Positions 26,901 to 35,674 are shown, numbered from the stretch's first letter. The stretch: 64,000 bases of DNA from Flavobacterium sp. J27 (GCF_004303025.1 NZ_PJQW01000009.1:129327-193326), one strand, 5' to 3'. Program-made: numbers and translations. Notes: a model not told the origin generated them from the sequence alone.

Positions 26901-28484
26901 AATACCATCCAAAGGCGGATTGGTTACTTGAGCAAACAACTGTTTGAAGTAATTATATATTAATTGTGGTCTTTGAGATAAAATAGCAATTGGGGCATCA
27001 TTTCCCATAGAACCAATAGGCTCTTTACCAGTTTGAGCCATAGGTAAAATAATAGTTCTTAGATCTTCCTCAGTATATCCAAAAACAATTTGTCTTTTTT
27101 CTAGAAGGTCTTCTTTGTGCTTGATAGGTCCTTTCTTTGCAGGTATCTCTTTTAAATGGACTAAATTTTTATCTAACCATTTTTTATAGGGTTGTTGAGA
27201 AACAATTTTTTCTTTAATCTCTTCATCATTTACAATTCTTCCTTGATTCATGTTTACTAGAAACATTTTTCCTGGTTCTAATCTTCCATGTCGCTCAATA
27301 TTTTTGGGATCAATATCAATAACACCCGTTTCTGAAGACATAATCACATAACCATCTTTGGTAACAGTGTAACGAGATGGTCGCAATCCATTTCTATCCA
27401 AAACGGCTCCTATATAATTTCCATCGGTAAAAGGAATAGAAGCAGGACCATCCCAGGGTTCCATGATACAAGAATTATACTCATAAAATGCTTTTTTGGC
27501 TTCAGACATATTTGGGTTTTTTTCCCATGCCTCTGGCACTAACATCATCATCACCTCGGGTAGAGAACGGCCTGTCATGAGCAACAATTCTACCATCATA
27601 TCCATTTGAGCTGAATCTGATTTACCTGGTAAAATGATAGGGAACAAACTTTTAATTTCTTCTCCAAACCAATCACTTTCCATTAATTCTTGTCTTGATA
27701 ATGTTCTAGATACATTTCCTCTAAGTGTATTAATTTCCCCATTATGACACATATATCGAAAAGGTTGTGCTAAATCCCAAGTAGGAAATGTATTTGTTGA
27801 AAATCTTTGGTGTACTAGGGCTAATCGAGTTACTAATAAAGGATCTTGTAGATCTTTATAGTATAATTTTATATCCTCAGGTATTAAAAGTCCTTTAAAA
27901 ATAATTGTTTTAGTAGATAAACTTGGGAGATAAAATTGTTTACTTTCAGAAAGTTTAGACGTATTAATATCGTGTTCGGCTTGCTTTCTAGCCGTAAATA
28001 GTTTAAGATTAAAAGTAAAATCATCTTGCTTTTTATCTTGTTTACCAATAAATATCTGTTTAATATACGGTTCCGTTTCCGCCGCTATTCTACCAATAAC
28101 AGTAGTATCTACAGGTACTTCTCTCCAACCTAAAACCGTTAATCCTTGTTTTTCGATATAGAATTCTAATTTTTGAATGCAATAAGCTCTTTGGTTTTCT
28201 TTTTTTGGAAGAAACACATTACTTACTGCATATTCTCCTTCTTTAGGAAGTGTAAAATGACATTTTTTAACAAAGAAATCATGAGGAATATCAATTAAAA
28301 TACCAGCTCCATCACCAGTTTTACCATCAGCGCTCACTGCACCTCTATGCTCAAGTTTTTCTAAAATTTCTAACGCTTTATGAATAATATCGTTTGATTT
28401 ATTCCCTTTTAGGCTACAGATAAAACCAGCACCACAATTATCGTGTTCAAACTCTGGCAAATAAAGTCCTTGTTTTTTTAACAT
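23979..28484 (-). CDS. gltB: Glutamate synthase large subunit
   Basis: 1501 residues, full length. A short propeptide of 16 residues ends before Cys17 (NCGAGF), the N-terminal nucleophile of the class II glutamine amidotransferase domain. Then come the central domain, the FMN/2-oxoglutarate domain (GRFGVTSNYL, GEGGQLPG, GHDGGTGASP and the 3Fe-4S cysteines in CVMMRVCHLNTCPVG) and the C-terminal GXGXG beta-helix. It works with gltD just downstream. It follows a 417-base AT-rich leader region that contains a good promoter and a 14-bp direct repeat. Confidence 0.98.
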   Translation of the reverse strand: MLKKQGLYLPEFEHDNCGAGFICSLKGNKSNDIIHKALEILEKLEHRGAVSADGKTGDGAGILIDIPHDFFVKKCHFTLPKEGEYAVSNVFLPKKENQRAYCIQKLEFYIEKQGLTVLGWREVPVDTTVIGRIAAETEPYIKQIFIGKQDKKQDDFTFNLKLFTARKQAEHDINTSKLSESKQFYLPSLSTKTIIFKGLLIPEDIKLYYKDLQDPLLVTRLALVHQRFSTNTFPTWDLAQPFRYMCHNGEINTLRGNVSRTLSRQELMESDWFGEEIKSLFPIILPGKSDSAQMDMMVELLLMTGRSLPEVMMMLVPEAWEKNPNMSEAKKAFYEYNSCIMEPWDGPASIPFTDGNYIGAVLDRNGLRPSRYTVTKDGYVIMSSETGVIDIDPKNIERHGRLEPGKMFLVNMNQGRIVNDEEIKEKIVSQQPYKKWLDKNLVHLKEIPAKKGPIKHKEDLLEKRQIVFGYTEEDLRTIILPMAQTGKEPIGSMGNDAPIAILSQRPQLIYNYFKQLFAQVTNPPLDGIREKLITDISLTLGSDTNIFKINEDQCRKLKIQNPVISKHDLDKIKNYTTNPDFVVTTIPILYEVGKGLNELERALTKLVETASKVIDEGGNIIILSDRGVTNKLAPIPALLACSYVNHELYKMGKRAKVSIIIESAEPREVHHFALLFGYGASAINPYIVNEIVYDQVQQKEIESIDYIQAIQNYNKAIGMGILKVMNKIGISTLNSYRGAQLFECIGLNTKLVEEYFPNTITRIQGIGLKEIESEISKRHYKAYATSDIDATLSLEFGGDYKWRRNGEKHAFNPLSVAKLQESVRSNKHSTFKEYSEIINEQSKRLMTIRGLFEFTNYDPIPLEEVEPWTEIVKRFKTGAMSYGSISKEAHENLAIAMNRIGGKSNSGEGGEDEERFYKDVDGDWKNSAIKQVASGRFGVTSNYLTNASEIQIKMAQGAKPGEGGQLPGPKVNPEIAKTRNSTPYVGLISPPPHHDIYSIEDLSQLIYDLKSANREARINVKLVSEVGIGTVAAGVAKAKGDVILISGHDGGTGASPLTSLKHAGLPWELGLAEAQQTLVMNNLRNRVVLECDGQLKTGRDVAIACLLGAEEFGFATAPLVASGCVMMRVCHLNTCPVGIATQNPELRKKFQGKPEHVVNFMYFVAQELREIMAQLGFRTVNEMVGQVQKLNRNKSIKHYKALGLDLTPILHKVDVSHETKLYHTESQDHQLEKALDFKIIRQAHPALFRKEKTVLESKITNRDRAFGAILSNEISKIYGSQGLPENTLKINFTGSAGQSFGAFATKGLTLIINGNSNDYLGKGLSGAKLIVKVPEEATIVPEDNIIIGNVALYGATSGEVYINGKAGERFCVRNSGATAVVEGIGDHGCEYMTGGRAVILGQVGRNFGAGMSGGITYAYDNKKTFVKQCNTEGLNLEPVVLEEDILELKQLIENHYNATMSPLAQRILENWENELQHFIKVLPEEYKQALIRIQQENLVKQ

Positions 28485-28545
28485 AGTTGTTGATTTTTAG
28501 ATTTTTAACATCCCTTTCACAACTAAATTATAACTAAGATCTTTA

Positions 28546-28659
28546 ATAATAAAATATCGGTTTCATTATTATGATTTTAAAAATATAGCGCTTGAAAAAT
28601 AATTAATTTCGTATTTTAAACTTTGTTTTTTTACGAATTTCAAACATAATAAAATATCG
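28546..28659. repeat. 14-bp direct repeat exactly 100 bp apart
   Basis: ATAATAAAATATCG occurs at 28546-28559 and at 28646-28659. The second copy overlaps the -7/-33 region of gltB and the first lies in its leader. It could be a pair of operator sites for nitrogen control, but no cognate regulator is encoded nearby. Confidence 0.5.
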
Positions 28660-28669
28660 TTTTGACAAA
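28641..28669 (-). promoter_or_regulatory. Putative gltBD promoter
   Basis: On the minus strand: TTTG (28669-28666), 17 bases, TATGTTTG (28648-28641), a perfect TAnnTTTG box. It gives a leader of about 150 bases before gltB. Confidence 0.45.
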
Positions 28670-28901
28670 ATAATTGCGTTTAATTCAATTTTAAGTATAA
28701 ATACTTAAAAATAATTACTTAATAACTTATTTTTACTAATAATATATTAAAATATTAACAAAACAAAAAAATAGAAAGTAACACATTTAAAAATATACCC
28801 TTTTAAAAATAGGGGTTAATATGTAAATTTTAAAAAAAATAAAAGAAGAACCCTTAAAAAAACAGGGTAAATAAAAATATTTTTATTTTAAAAAATATTT
28901 C

Positions 28902-29669
28902 CTACATCATTTTATACAAAACTGGCTTACTAGGTGATGCATCATTTTCAAAAGAAACAATTTGCAAATTCAATAGGTAGCTTCCGTCCAAAATTGCATT
29001 ATCTACATAAATCATTTCCGTAATCGTTGCATTAAAACGTGCTGTTTCATTTACTTGATAAACGTCTTTTACATTCCAAAACGCCTTATGAGCCAATAAT
29101 TTTCCTTCGTCATGCTCTTTGTCAACACTTGGCAAATCGATTAGAAGATGCAATACCTTAATTTCTCTGATAAAAATAGCCGCTTCCTCTGAAAGAAAAG
29201 GAGGGTTTGTATTAGAGTAATTCAAGTGTTTTTTATACTCTTTATTCGGCAATGTCCTTATAATTAAGGCTTCTGGTCTTTTAGTTTCTAAAAGTACTTC
29301 CACTTGCTCTTTTGTTATAATAAGATCCTCTCCAAAAACCTCTGGATATACCGAAATTACTTCAGCAGTAAAGAAAAATTGTTTTAACGCTTGATTAACG
29401 CTATAAAAATCATTAGTAATATGTCCTAAACATTCGGTATGCGTTCCATGCGCATGAGGGTTAAAAAAAATATTATTAAAATTGGTCGACGATTTTCCTT
29501 CAGAGACTTTTCCAATCCAATCTCCCATTTTAACAGGTGTTATTTCTGGAACACCTTGATACCAAGCTATAGGGTTTTGAGCATCATTGGTAAGTGAAAT
29601 AGAAATATCTAAAGGCTTTGATAAATCGATTTGAATCGTTTTATTTTGATACAGAATTGTTGTTTTCAA
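28902..29669 (-). CDS. Cyclase family protein (kynurenine formamidase-like metal hydrolase)
   Basis: 255 residues. The metal-binding signature of the cyclase/KynB family, HxGTHxD, appears as HAHGTHTE with His72, His74, His77 and Glu79 in place of the usual Asp. SLPSVDKEHD near 178-188 is the second conserved loop. The family includes kynurenine formamidase, but no tryptophan catabolism genes are nearby, so the substrate is unknown. It lies 11 bases downstream of hemW. Confidence 0.8.
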   Translation of the reverse strand: MKTTILYQNKTIQIDLSKPLDISISLTNDAQNPIAWYQGVPEITPVKMGDWIGKVSEGKSSTNFNNIFFNPHAHGTHTECLGHITNDFYSVNQALKQFFFTAEVISVYPEVFGEDLIITKEQVEVLLETKRPEALIIRTLPNKEYKKHLNYSNTNPPFLSEEAAIFIREIKVLHLLIDLPSVDKEHDEGKLLAHKAFWNVKDVYQVNETARFNATITEMIYVDNAILDGSYLLNLQIVSFENDASPSKPVLYKMM

Positions 29670-29680
29670 AAGAATATGTT

Positions 29681-30829
29681 TTATTTCAAATGTACTAAAA
29701 ACAGATCACTTGCAATTCCATCACTTAAAAACTTTCCTTTTTTTGTAGTTACTAAAACCGAATCATTTTTAATTTCTAACAACCCTTCTTGTAAGTGACG
29801 CTGCATTTGGCTTTGTAAGTAATCAACATAAACTGTTCCAAACTCTGTCTCGATTCGCTCTAAAGAAACACCCCATATCGTTCGCAACCCTGTCATAATA
29901 TATTCGTTATAACGATCTTTTTGCGTTAATACTTCCACTTCTGCCGGAAGTCTCCCATCAGTAACCGACTGTATATACAATGTATTATTTGCTATATTCC
30001 AACTCCTGTTTTTTCCATCATAACTATGAGCCGAAGGACCAATACCTATATATTTCTTTCCTAACCAATACGCTGAATTATTTTTAGAAAAATAATTTGG
30101 TTTACCAAAATTAGACAACTCATAATGCACAAACCCATTTTGTTCCAATGTTTGAATTAATATATGAAATTGCGCTTCAGCAATTGCATCATCTGGCACC
30201 TTAACAATTCCTTTTTTCACAAATGCATCTAAAGCTGTTTTGGGCTCAACCGTTAAAGCATAACTAGAAATATGAGGCACTCCAAAAGAAATTGCTTTTT
30301 CTATATTTGCCTTCCACTTTTCATTATCCGAACCTGGAACACCATAGATTAAGTCGATTGAAATATTATCAAAATATTGTGTAGCAATTTGTAAACATTT
30401 TTCTGCTTCTGTTGCGTTATGTGCTCGATTCATTAGTTTTAAATCATCTTCAAAGAAAGATTGCACACCAATAGACAAACGATTGATTCCATTTTTAGAA
30501 AATGCAATAATTTTTTCTTCCGTTAAATCATCTGGATTGGCTTCAACTGTTATTTCTGGGAAAGCAACAACTTTATAGTTTTGATAAATTGTATCTAACA
30601 AAAAATTCAAATCTGTAACTGTTAAAATACTAGGTGTTCCTCCTCCAAAATAAATAGTTTCAACTGCTAAAAATTCGGGATCATATTGAAATTCATTTTT
30701 CCGCATTTTAATTTCTTCTGCTAATGCCAAAATCATAGCTTCTTTCTTTTTCAAATTTGTAGAAAAGTGAAAGTCACAATAATGACAGGCTTGTTTACAG
30801 AAAGGAATATGAATATAAATACCGCTCAT
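29681..30829 (-). CDS. hemW: Radical SAM heme chaperone HemW
   Basis: 382 residues. The radical SAM cluster ligands are Cys11, Cys15 and Cys18 (CKQACHYCDF), with the Phe at +2 that marks HemW/HemN relatives. GGGTPS (SAM-binding glycines), VEANPDD, LSIGVQSF and a HemN C-terminal domain follow. HemW lacks the extra Cys of true coproporphyrinogen oxidase and delivers heme to respiratory enzymes. It overlaps ruvC by 4 bases. Confidence 0.93.
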   Translation of the reverse strand: MSGIYIHIPFCKQACHYCDFHFSTNLKKKEAMILALAEEIKMRKNEFQYDPEFLAVETIYFGGGTPSILTVTDLNFLLDTIYQNYKVVAFPEITVEANPDDLTEEKIIAFSKNGINRLSIGVQSFFEDDLKLMNRAHNATEAEKCLQIATQYFDNISIDLIYGVPGSDNEKWKANIEKAISFGVPHISSYALTVEPKTALDAFVKKGIVKVPDDAIAEAQFHILIQTLEQNGFVHYELSNFGKPNYFSKNNSAYWLGKKYIGIGPSAHSYDGKNRSWNIANNTLYIQSVTDGRLPAEVEVLTQKDRYNEYIMTGLRTIWGVSLERIETEFGTVYVDYLQSQMQRHLQEGLLEIKNDSVLVTTKKGKFLSDGIASDLFLVHLK

Positions 30830-31380
30830 TTTTTTACTCTATCTTCATTTTGTTTTACAAAAGCTTCCCAACCCGAATAACTTTTTCCCACTTCCACACG
30901 ACCGGAATTAAAGAAATGACATACTGCTGCTGCTAAACCATCTGTAGAATCAAGATTTTTAGGTAGTGTTTTTAAACCTAACAATTGTTGTAGCATTTTA
31001 GCCACCTGTTCTTTACTGGCATTTCCATTACCTGTTATTGCCATTTTAATTTTTTTCGGTTCGTATTCCGTAATTGGAATTTGTCTAGATAAACCAGCTG
31101 CCATCGCTACTCCTTGTGCGCGTCCTAATTTCAACATTGATTGTACATTTTTACCAAAGAAAGGCGCTTCAATAGCAATTTCATCAGGATGGTGCGTATC
31201 GATTAATTCTATAGTTCGCTCAAAAATGACTTTTAATTTAGTATAATGATCATCGTATTTATTAAGAATTAGTTCATTTAACTGAAGAAATTCCATTTTC
31301 TTATTTATCACTTTTATTAAACCAAAACCCATAATGGTTGTTCCTGGATCTATTCCTAATATTATACGTTCGTGAGCCAC
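30826..31380 (-). CDS. ruvC: Crossover junction endodeoxyribonuclease RuvC
   Basis: 184 residues. The four acidic catalytic residues correspond to Asp11 (LGIDPG), Glu71 (AIEAPFFGKN), Asp144 and Asp147 (LDSTDGLA). It resolves Holliday junctions with RuvAB, which is not in the window. Its 3' end overlaps the hemW start (ATGA). The divergent plus-strand gene begins 52 bases away. Confidence 0.97.
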   Translation of the reverse strand: MAHERIILGIDPGTTIMGFGLIKVINKKMEFLQLNELILNKYDDHYTKLKVIFERTIELIDTHHPDEIAIEAPFFGKNVQSMLKLGRAQGVAMAAGLSRQIPITEYEPKKIKMAITGNGNASKEQVAKMLQQLLGLKTLPKNLDSTDGLAAAVCHFFNSGRVEVGKSYSGWEAFVKQNEDRVKK

Positions 31381-31432
31381 AATTTTTTAACAATTTAAGC
31401 AACTAAAGCACAAAGTTTGTTATTTTGCACTT

Positions 31433-32380
31433 ATGAATGCAATTTCACACAAAGCTAAACAATTCTTATTAGTTATTATCAAACTTTTAGTTGCAGGCTT
31501 TGCTTTATATTACATTTACCAACAAATAGAGACAAAAAAACCAGATTGGTCATTAATCCATCAATATCTTTCTTGGAAGCATTTTTGTTTTTTAAGTATA
31601 CTATCCTTTGGAAACTGGTTGTTAGAAATTTTAAAATGGCAGAATTTGGTTTCTTATTTTAGAAAAATTTCATTTATTGAGGCTACCAAACAAAGTTTAG
31701 GTTCATTAACAGCCTCTATTTTTACCCCTAATCGAATAGGAGAATATGGCGCAAAAGCTTTATATTATCCTAAAAAAGACGTAAAAAAAGTTATTTTTTT
31801 AAACTTTATTAGCAACACTTCTCAAATGATAACCACTTGTTTTTTTGGACTATTAGGTTTTATTTTACTTCAAATAAAGACTTCCGAAACGATGTTTTGG
31901 TTTGTCATAAAAATAAAAGTAAGTCATATTGTTATTTTTCTATTTCTGATTATTGCAGCTATACTGCTATTCCGATTTAAAAGAATAGAATTTTACGGAT
32001 ATTCAATTGAAAAATTATTCGCAAAAATAAAGGATTTTCCAAGTAACATTCTTGTAACAAATTTTCAGTTGGCCACATTCCGTTATTTACTATTTTCACA
32101 TCAATTTTATTATTTACTTACACTTTTTGATTGCCCTATTAATTACTCAATTGCCTTAGGCTGTATTTTTTTAATGTATTTTTTAGCGTCTATTTTACCT
32201 AGTATACACATTATGGATGTTGCTATTAAAAGTAGTGTTGCTGTATTTTTATTTACTAAATTTGGTATAGACGAATGGAAAATTCTTACTATCAGCACAT
32301 TGATGTGGTTTTTCAACCTATTTATTCCTGTTGGCATAGGAAGTTATTTTGTCTTTCGATTTAAACCTTATAAAGAATGA
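31433..32380 (+). CDS. Lysylphosphatidylglycerol synthase TM-domain family membrane protein
   Basis: 315 residues with about 8 membrane helices, matching the flippase half of MprF and stand-alone UPF0104-type proteins (PNRIGEYG is the best-conserved loop). The stand-alone family is thought to move or bind lipids or glycolipids. Its stop overlaps the start of the GT2 gene (ATGA). A TTATTTTG element at 31420-31427 ends only 5 bases before the ATG, so the mRNA may be leaderless. Confidence 0.8.
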   Translation: MNAISHKAKQFLLVIIKLLVAGFALYYIYQQIETKKPDWSLIHQYLSWKHFCFLSILSFGNWLLEILKWQNLVSYFRKISFIEATKQSLGSLTASIFTPNRIGEYGAKALYYPKKDVKKVIFLNFISNTSQMITTCFFGLLGFILLQIKTSETMFWFVIKIKVSHIVIFLFLIIAAILLFRFKRIEFYGYSIEKLFAKIKDFPSNILVTNFQLATFRYLLFSHQFYYLLTLFDCPINYSIALGCIFLMYFLASILPSIHIMDVAIKSSVAVFLFTKFGIDEWKILTISTLMWFFNLFIPVGIGSYFVFRFKPYKE

Positions 32381-33477
32381 TTTATATATTGTTTATTATA
32401 TTAAGTATTTACACATTGATTATTGGCGTTCTTATCTTTGGTTTTACCAAAATGAAAACAATAACCATTCATGAAACAACACCTAAAAATTCCTTTTCCA
32501 TTATAATTCCTTTTCGAAATGAAGCTCAGAATTTACCACAATTATTAAAATCTATTTCTCAATTAAACTTTCCCAAAGAACATTTTGAAGTTATTTTAGT
32601 TGATGATGATTCGGAAGAAAAGTTTCAAATTCAGAGTTACAAATATGAAATTACACTTTTAGACAATATTAGAAAATCTAATTCTCCAAAAAAAGATGCC
32701 ATTGAGACCGCAATCAATATCGCTAAACACGATTGGATTATTACTACTGATGCGGATTGTTTGGTACACCCAAATTGGCTCCTTATTTTAGATAATTACA
32801 TTCAACAAACCCATGTTAAAATGATAGCAGCTGGTGTGGCTTATTTGGAAAAAAAAGGGTTTTTACATGCTTTTCAAAACTTAGACTTTTTAAGCCTTCA
32901 AGGAGCAACTATTGGTAGTTTTGGAATCGAAGAACCATTTATGTGTAATGGAGCCAATTTTTGTTATAGAAAGGATTTTTTTTTCGAATTAGAAGGATTT
33001 CAAAACAACAACAACATAGCTAGTGGCGACGATGTTTTTCTACTACAAAAAGCTATAAAAAAAGACAAGAAAGCCATTGGTTTTTGCTTACACCAAGAAA
33101 GCATTGTACATACAAGTAGTGTTGATACATGGAAAAAAGTTTTTTTTCAAAGAGTACGTTGGGCTTCCAAAAGCACAGAATATCATTCCTTATTTGGAAA
33201 ATCAGTAGCTATTATTGTTTTTCTTGCTAATTTATTCTGGATTATATTTCTGATGTTGCATTTATTGAATCAAATAAACACCAATTATCTACTAATTTAT
33301 GTGGGTGTGAAATGCATTATAGATTACATCATACTATTACAGACTGCTACAAGTTATCAATCAAAATTACGTTGGTTACTAATCAGCATGATTGTATACC
33401 CTATTTTTAGCACAACTGTTGCTTTTTATTCTTTATCAGGTAAATACCAATGGAAAGGAAGAACGTTCAGGCGCTAA
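32377..33477 (+). CDS. Membrane glycosyltransferase family 2
   Basis: 366 residues. There is a hydrophobic N-terminal helix, then a GT-A domain: IIPFRNEAQNLP, VDDDSEE, TTDADC (the DxD metal site), GANFCYRK, SGDDVF and FQRVRWASK, the QxxRW-like motif of processive or hydrophobic-acceptor GT2 enzymes. Three C-terminal helices close it. It probably glycosylates a lipid. It is paired with the upstream LPG-synthase-like membrane protein by a 4-base overlap, which suggests a joint glycolipid function. Confidence 0.88.
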   Translation: MIYILFIILSIYTLIIGVLIFGFTKMKTITIHETTPKNSFSIIIPFRNEAQNLPQLLKSISQLNFPKEHFEVILVDDDSEEKFQIQSYKYEITLLDNIRKSNSPKKDAIETAINIAKHDWIITTDADCLVHPNWLLILDNYIQQTHVKMIAAGVAYLEKKGFLHAFQNLDFLSLQGATIGSFGIEEPFMCNGANFCYRKDFFFELEGFQNNNNIASGDDVFLLQKAIKKDKKAIGFCLHQESIVHTSSVDTWKKVFFQRVRWASKSTEYHSLFGKSVAIIVFLANLFWIIFLMLHLLNQINTNYLLIYVGVKCIIDYIILLQTATSYQSKLRWLLISMIVYPIFSTTVAFYSLSGKYQWKGRTFRR

Positions 33478-33963
33478 CTATTCTTCTACTTTTAAAATAA
33501 CTGGTAAAACAAACTGAGATTTCACTTTAACACCTCTTTTAACAGCAGGTTCAACTTGAGGAAAATTTACTAATTTACTTTGCAAAATACTATCTATCAC
33601 TTTAATATCATAAGTAATGGTATCTGTTGGCTTTTCAGTAGTAAATACAATTGAAGCATCTGGATTGATTGTTACCATCAGATTAATTGTATCCACTTCA
33701 GGATATAAAATTTGCAAGGTATCAAGACCTATTCTTTCTTGAATATTTTGAATAAGATAATCGAAAAAGCAATGTTTCTGTGCTTCCTTATCTAACAATG
33801 AATCACAGTTGTTCACAGTAGGAAACTCATCAACTTCTTCCCAATTAATTTTTTTTAATTCCTCTTGCAACAATTCTTCTTTATTAGGAACTTTTTTATC
33901 AAAAAACTGACATGAAAAAAAAGCAAAGAAAAGTAGTAATAAAATATAAGTTTTTACCTTCAA
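33478..33963 (-). CDS. Lipoprotein with TonB-C-like region
   Basis: 161 residues. The signal peptide ends in FAFFSC, a lipobox with Cys18. The rest (DEFPTVNNCDSL, and a final strand pair FPQVEPAVKRG...FVLPVILKVEE) resembles the energy-transducer TonB C-terminal proteins and the neighbour at 34044, but is more divergent. It probably resides in the periplasm on a lipid anchor. It abuts the GT2 gene end to end. Function unknown. Confidence 0.6.
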   Translation of the reverse strand: MKVKTYILLLLFFAFFSCQFFDKKVPNKEELLQEELKKINWEEVDEFPTVNNCDSLLDKEAQKHCFFDYLIQNIQERIGLDTLQILYPEVDTINLMVTINPDASIVFTTEKPTDTITYDIKVIDSILQSKLVNFPQVEPAVKRGVKVKSQFVLPVILKVEE

Positions 33964-34043
33964 AATGTATTTTTTGTAAAAATAATATTTTTTATTTACA
34001 AATATTTTGAAACACTAAAATATAGAGACAATTAATAGATGAT

Positions 34044-34526
34044 TTACATCATTCTAAAAGTAATTGGCAAACCATACTTTACATTAACCAATTTACCTTG
34101 ATGTTTTCCTGGTGTAAATTTAGGTAGCATCGAAATAATTCGTTTTGCTTCATATTCTAATAATTCTCCATCGCTTTCTCTATCATTTGATGCTTTTGCA
34201 GTGATATCTTTTATTAATCCTGCATTTGTAATAATAAAACTAACATCAACCCTTCCTTCTATTTTTCTATCAACAGCTTCTTCAGGATAAGTAAAGTTTC
34301 TTTTTATATGATTCATCATCTTCTTATTAAAACACTCCACTGCTTCTTTTCTTGTCATAAATCCATCACATCCTTTAAATTGAGGAATTTCTTCAGCAAC
34401 AGCAAAATCAACAAAGTCTTCTATAATAAACATTTCAACCCTATTTTTAAATGAAGTTAAACTAAAAGAAATAAAAAAAAGTAGCATCGAAACTACCCAT
34501 TTTGTTTGAATAGTATTTTTTAACAT
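34044..34526 (-). CDS. TonB C-terminal domain protein
   Basis: 160 residues with an N-terminal hydrophobic segment (about 10-26) and a TonB_C domain at about 70-160. EIPQFKGCDG, YPEEAVDRKIEGRVDVSFII and FTPGKHQGKLVNVKYGLPITF are the typical pattern of Bacteroidota TonB-like proteins. There is no proline-rich periplasm-spanning linker, so it is not a classical TonB; many such paralogues have unknown roles. Confidence 0.8.
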   Translation of the reverse strand: MLKNTIQTKWVVSMLLFFISFSLTSFKNRVEMFIIEDFVDFAVAEEIPQFKGCDGFMTRKEAVECFNKKMMNHIKRNFTYPEEAVDRKIEGRVDVSFIITNAGLIKDITAKASNDRESDGELLEYEAKRIISMLPKFTPGKHQGKLVNVKYGLPITFRMM

Positions 34527-34575
34527 AGTTGTTTGGTTTTAGGTTAATAATTCAGTTAAAGTGTGTCTTTTTTTC

Positions 34576-34587
34576 GAACAATTGTTC
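34576..34587. promoter_or_regulatory. Perfect 12-bp palindrome in the tonB-like/DUF456 divergent region
   Basis: GAACAATTGTTC lies 50 bases upstream of the TonB-like gene, in a 276-base divergent intergenic region that otherwise shows only AT-rich sequence. It is a possible operator; no regulator can be named. Confidence 0.3.
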
Positions 34588-34802
34588 TTGTATTAGTAAA
34601 AACCCTTTACCAATGTACAAAAAAATGTTAAATCAGCAACCAAATAAACATAAATTTAATAATAAAACATAAAATGAATTAATAAAAACAATTATTAACA
34701 ATAAAAACATCAGTTTATTATGAATTATAAAGATTTAAAACCACCTGATAATAAAGATTTATTAAATATACTTTTTATATTTATAAGAATTATATTTATA
34801 AA

Positions 34803-35303
34803 ATGGAGTATTTATTATTAATTATTGGTTTTTGCTGTATGATTATAGGAATTATTGGAAGCTTTTTACCTGTACTACCAGGACCACCTATAAGCTGGAT
34901 TGGGATATTGCTACTTTACCTAACACCTGAAATAAAATTGAATTATTGGGTTTTAGGAATTACACTAACCGTAGCCTTAGGCATTTCGATTTTGGATTAC
35001 ATCATACCCGCAAAAGGAACTAAAAAATTTGGGGGCAGTAAATATGGTATTTGGGGAACCAATATTGGTTTAATAGTAGGATTAATAGCCCCAATTCCTT
35101 TTGGCTTCATCATTGGTCCATTCGTTGGCGCATTTATTGGAGAATTGCTTTACGATAAAAAAAATCATAATCGTGCTTTAAAAGCCGCAACAGGTTCCTT
35201 TTTTGGCTTTGTAGCGAGCACTTTTATGAAGTTTTTAATTTCCATAATCTATTTTGGTTTATTCTTTGTAATTGTTTGGAAAAACTCAAATGTTTATTTT
35301 TAA
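34803..35303 (+). CDS. DUF456 membrane protein
   Basis: 166 residues, four to five hydrophobic helices rich in Gly (FLPVLPGPPISWIGIL; GGSKYGIWGTNIGLIVG; GFIIGPFVGAFIGELL), the DUF456 signature. Its glycine-zipper helices suggest a small inner-membrane protein of unknown function. It ends in a strong terminator. Confidence 0.88.
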   Translation: MEYLLLIIGFCCMIIGIIGSFLPVLPGPPISWIGILLLYLTPEIKLNYWVLGITLTVALGISILDYIIPAKGTKKFGGSKYGIWGTNIGLIVGLIAPIPFGFIIGPFVGAFIGELLYDKKNHNRALKAATGSFFGFVASTFMKFLISIIYFGLFFVIVWKNSNVYF

Positions 35304-35317
35304 GTTTTTATCATAAA

Positions 35318-35346
35318 AAAAGCATCTCAAAAATTGAGATGCTTTT
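35318..35346. terminator. Bidirectional terminator between DUF456 gene and tRNA-Asp
   Basis: 13-bp perfect stem (AAAAGCATCTCAA and complement, 3-base loop) with T-runs on both strands. It ends the DUF456 gene and the leftward tRNA transcript. Confidence 0.85.
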
Positions 35347-35358
35347 AAAAAATTGAAG

Positions 35359-35432
35359 CGGTCTGGACGGGACTCGAACCCGCGACCCCATGCGTGACAG
35401 GCATGTATTCTAACCAACTGAACTACCAAACC
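35359..35432 (-). tRNA. tRNA-Asp (GTC), copy 1
   Basis: 74 nt on the minus strand. The acceptor stem GGTTTGG/CCAGACC pairs fully (one G-U), the anticodon loop CTGTCAC gives GTC, and the T-arm reads GGGTTCGAGTCCC. The discriminator is G; CCA is not encoded. Confidence 0.95.
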
Positions 35433-35520
35433 CAATTTTATATTTCCTATTAAAATTAACAAATACTTTAAATTAATCTCAATATTTTAATATTTTCAAT
35501 AAAAACAACACTGTTTAAAC

Positions 35521-35595
35521 AAAAAAGCCATCCACCTTTAAGGTGAAAAGCTTTTCATCGGTCTAACTACTAAACCATTCCGATTTTACTCGGAA
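35521..35595 (-). ncRNA. Candidate structured RNA or tRNA-operon spacer
   Basis: Between the two tRNA genes. On the minus strand TTCCGA/TCGGAA forms a 6-bp hairpin (35578-35595), followed by a CACCTT/AAGGTG stem with a T-run (35552-35521) that looks like a second terminator. It may be processed spacer or a small RNA; no family was recognised. Confidence 0.3.
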
Positions 35596-35632
35596 CTAAA
35601 CAACACAACTATTTTAGATGCTTTTAAGGGGC

Positions 35633-35662
35633 AAAAAAGCATTCCGATTTCTCAGAATGCTT
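35633..35662 (-). terminator. Terminator after tRNA-Asp copy 2
   Basis: AAGCATTC/GAATGCTT hairpin with a 10-base loop and a minus-strand T-run, 13 bases beyond the tRNA 3' end. Confidence 0.75.
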
Positions 35663-35674
35663 CTCCCAATTAAG

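Larger units (their letters stand above)
28485..28901. other. 417-base AT-rich gene-free region upstream of gltB
   Basis: No coding potential was seen. It holds the putative gltB promoter (28641-28669), a 14-bp direct repeat ATAATAAAATATCG at 28546 and 28646, and a weak ACCCT/AGGGT hairpin near 28849-28867 that may end the cyclase transcript. Confidence 0.6.

Noticed and set aside
28485..28901. Possible riboswitch upstream of gltB
   Set aside because: No recognisable conserved core; the sequence is simple AT-rich with only weak hairpins.
32267..32280. TATAGACGAATGG, a match to the LytTR half-site
   Set aside because: It lies inside a coding sequence (Gly-Ile-Asp-Glu-Trp) and has no second half-site 21 bp away.
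34720..34821. 33-codon frame (MNYKDLKPPDNK...) before the DUF456 gene
   Set aside because: Very short, AT-biased composition, overlaps the DUF456 start, and has no family resemblance.
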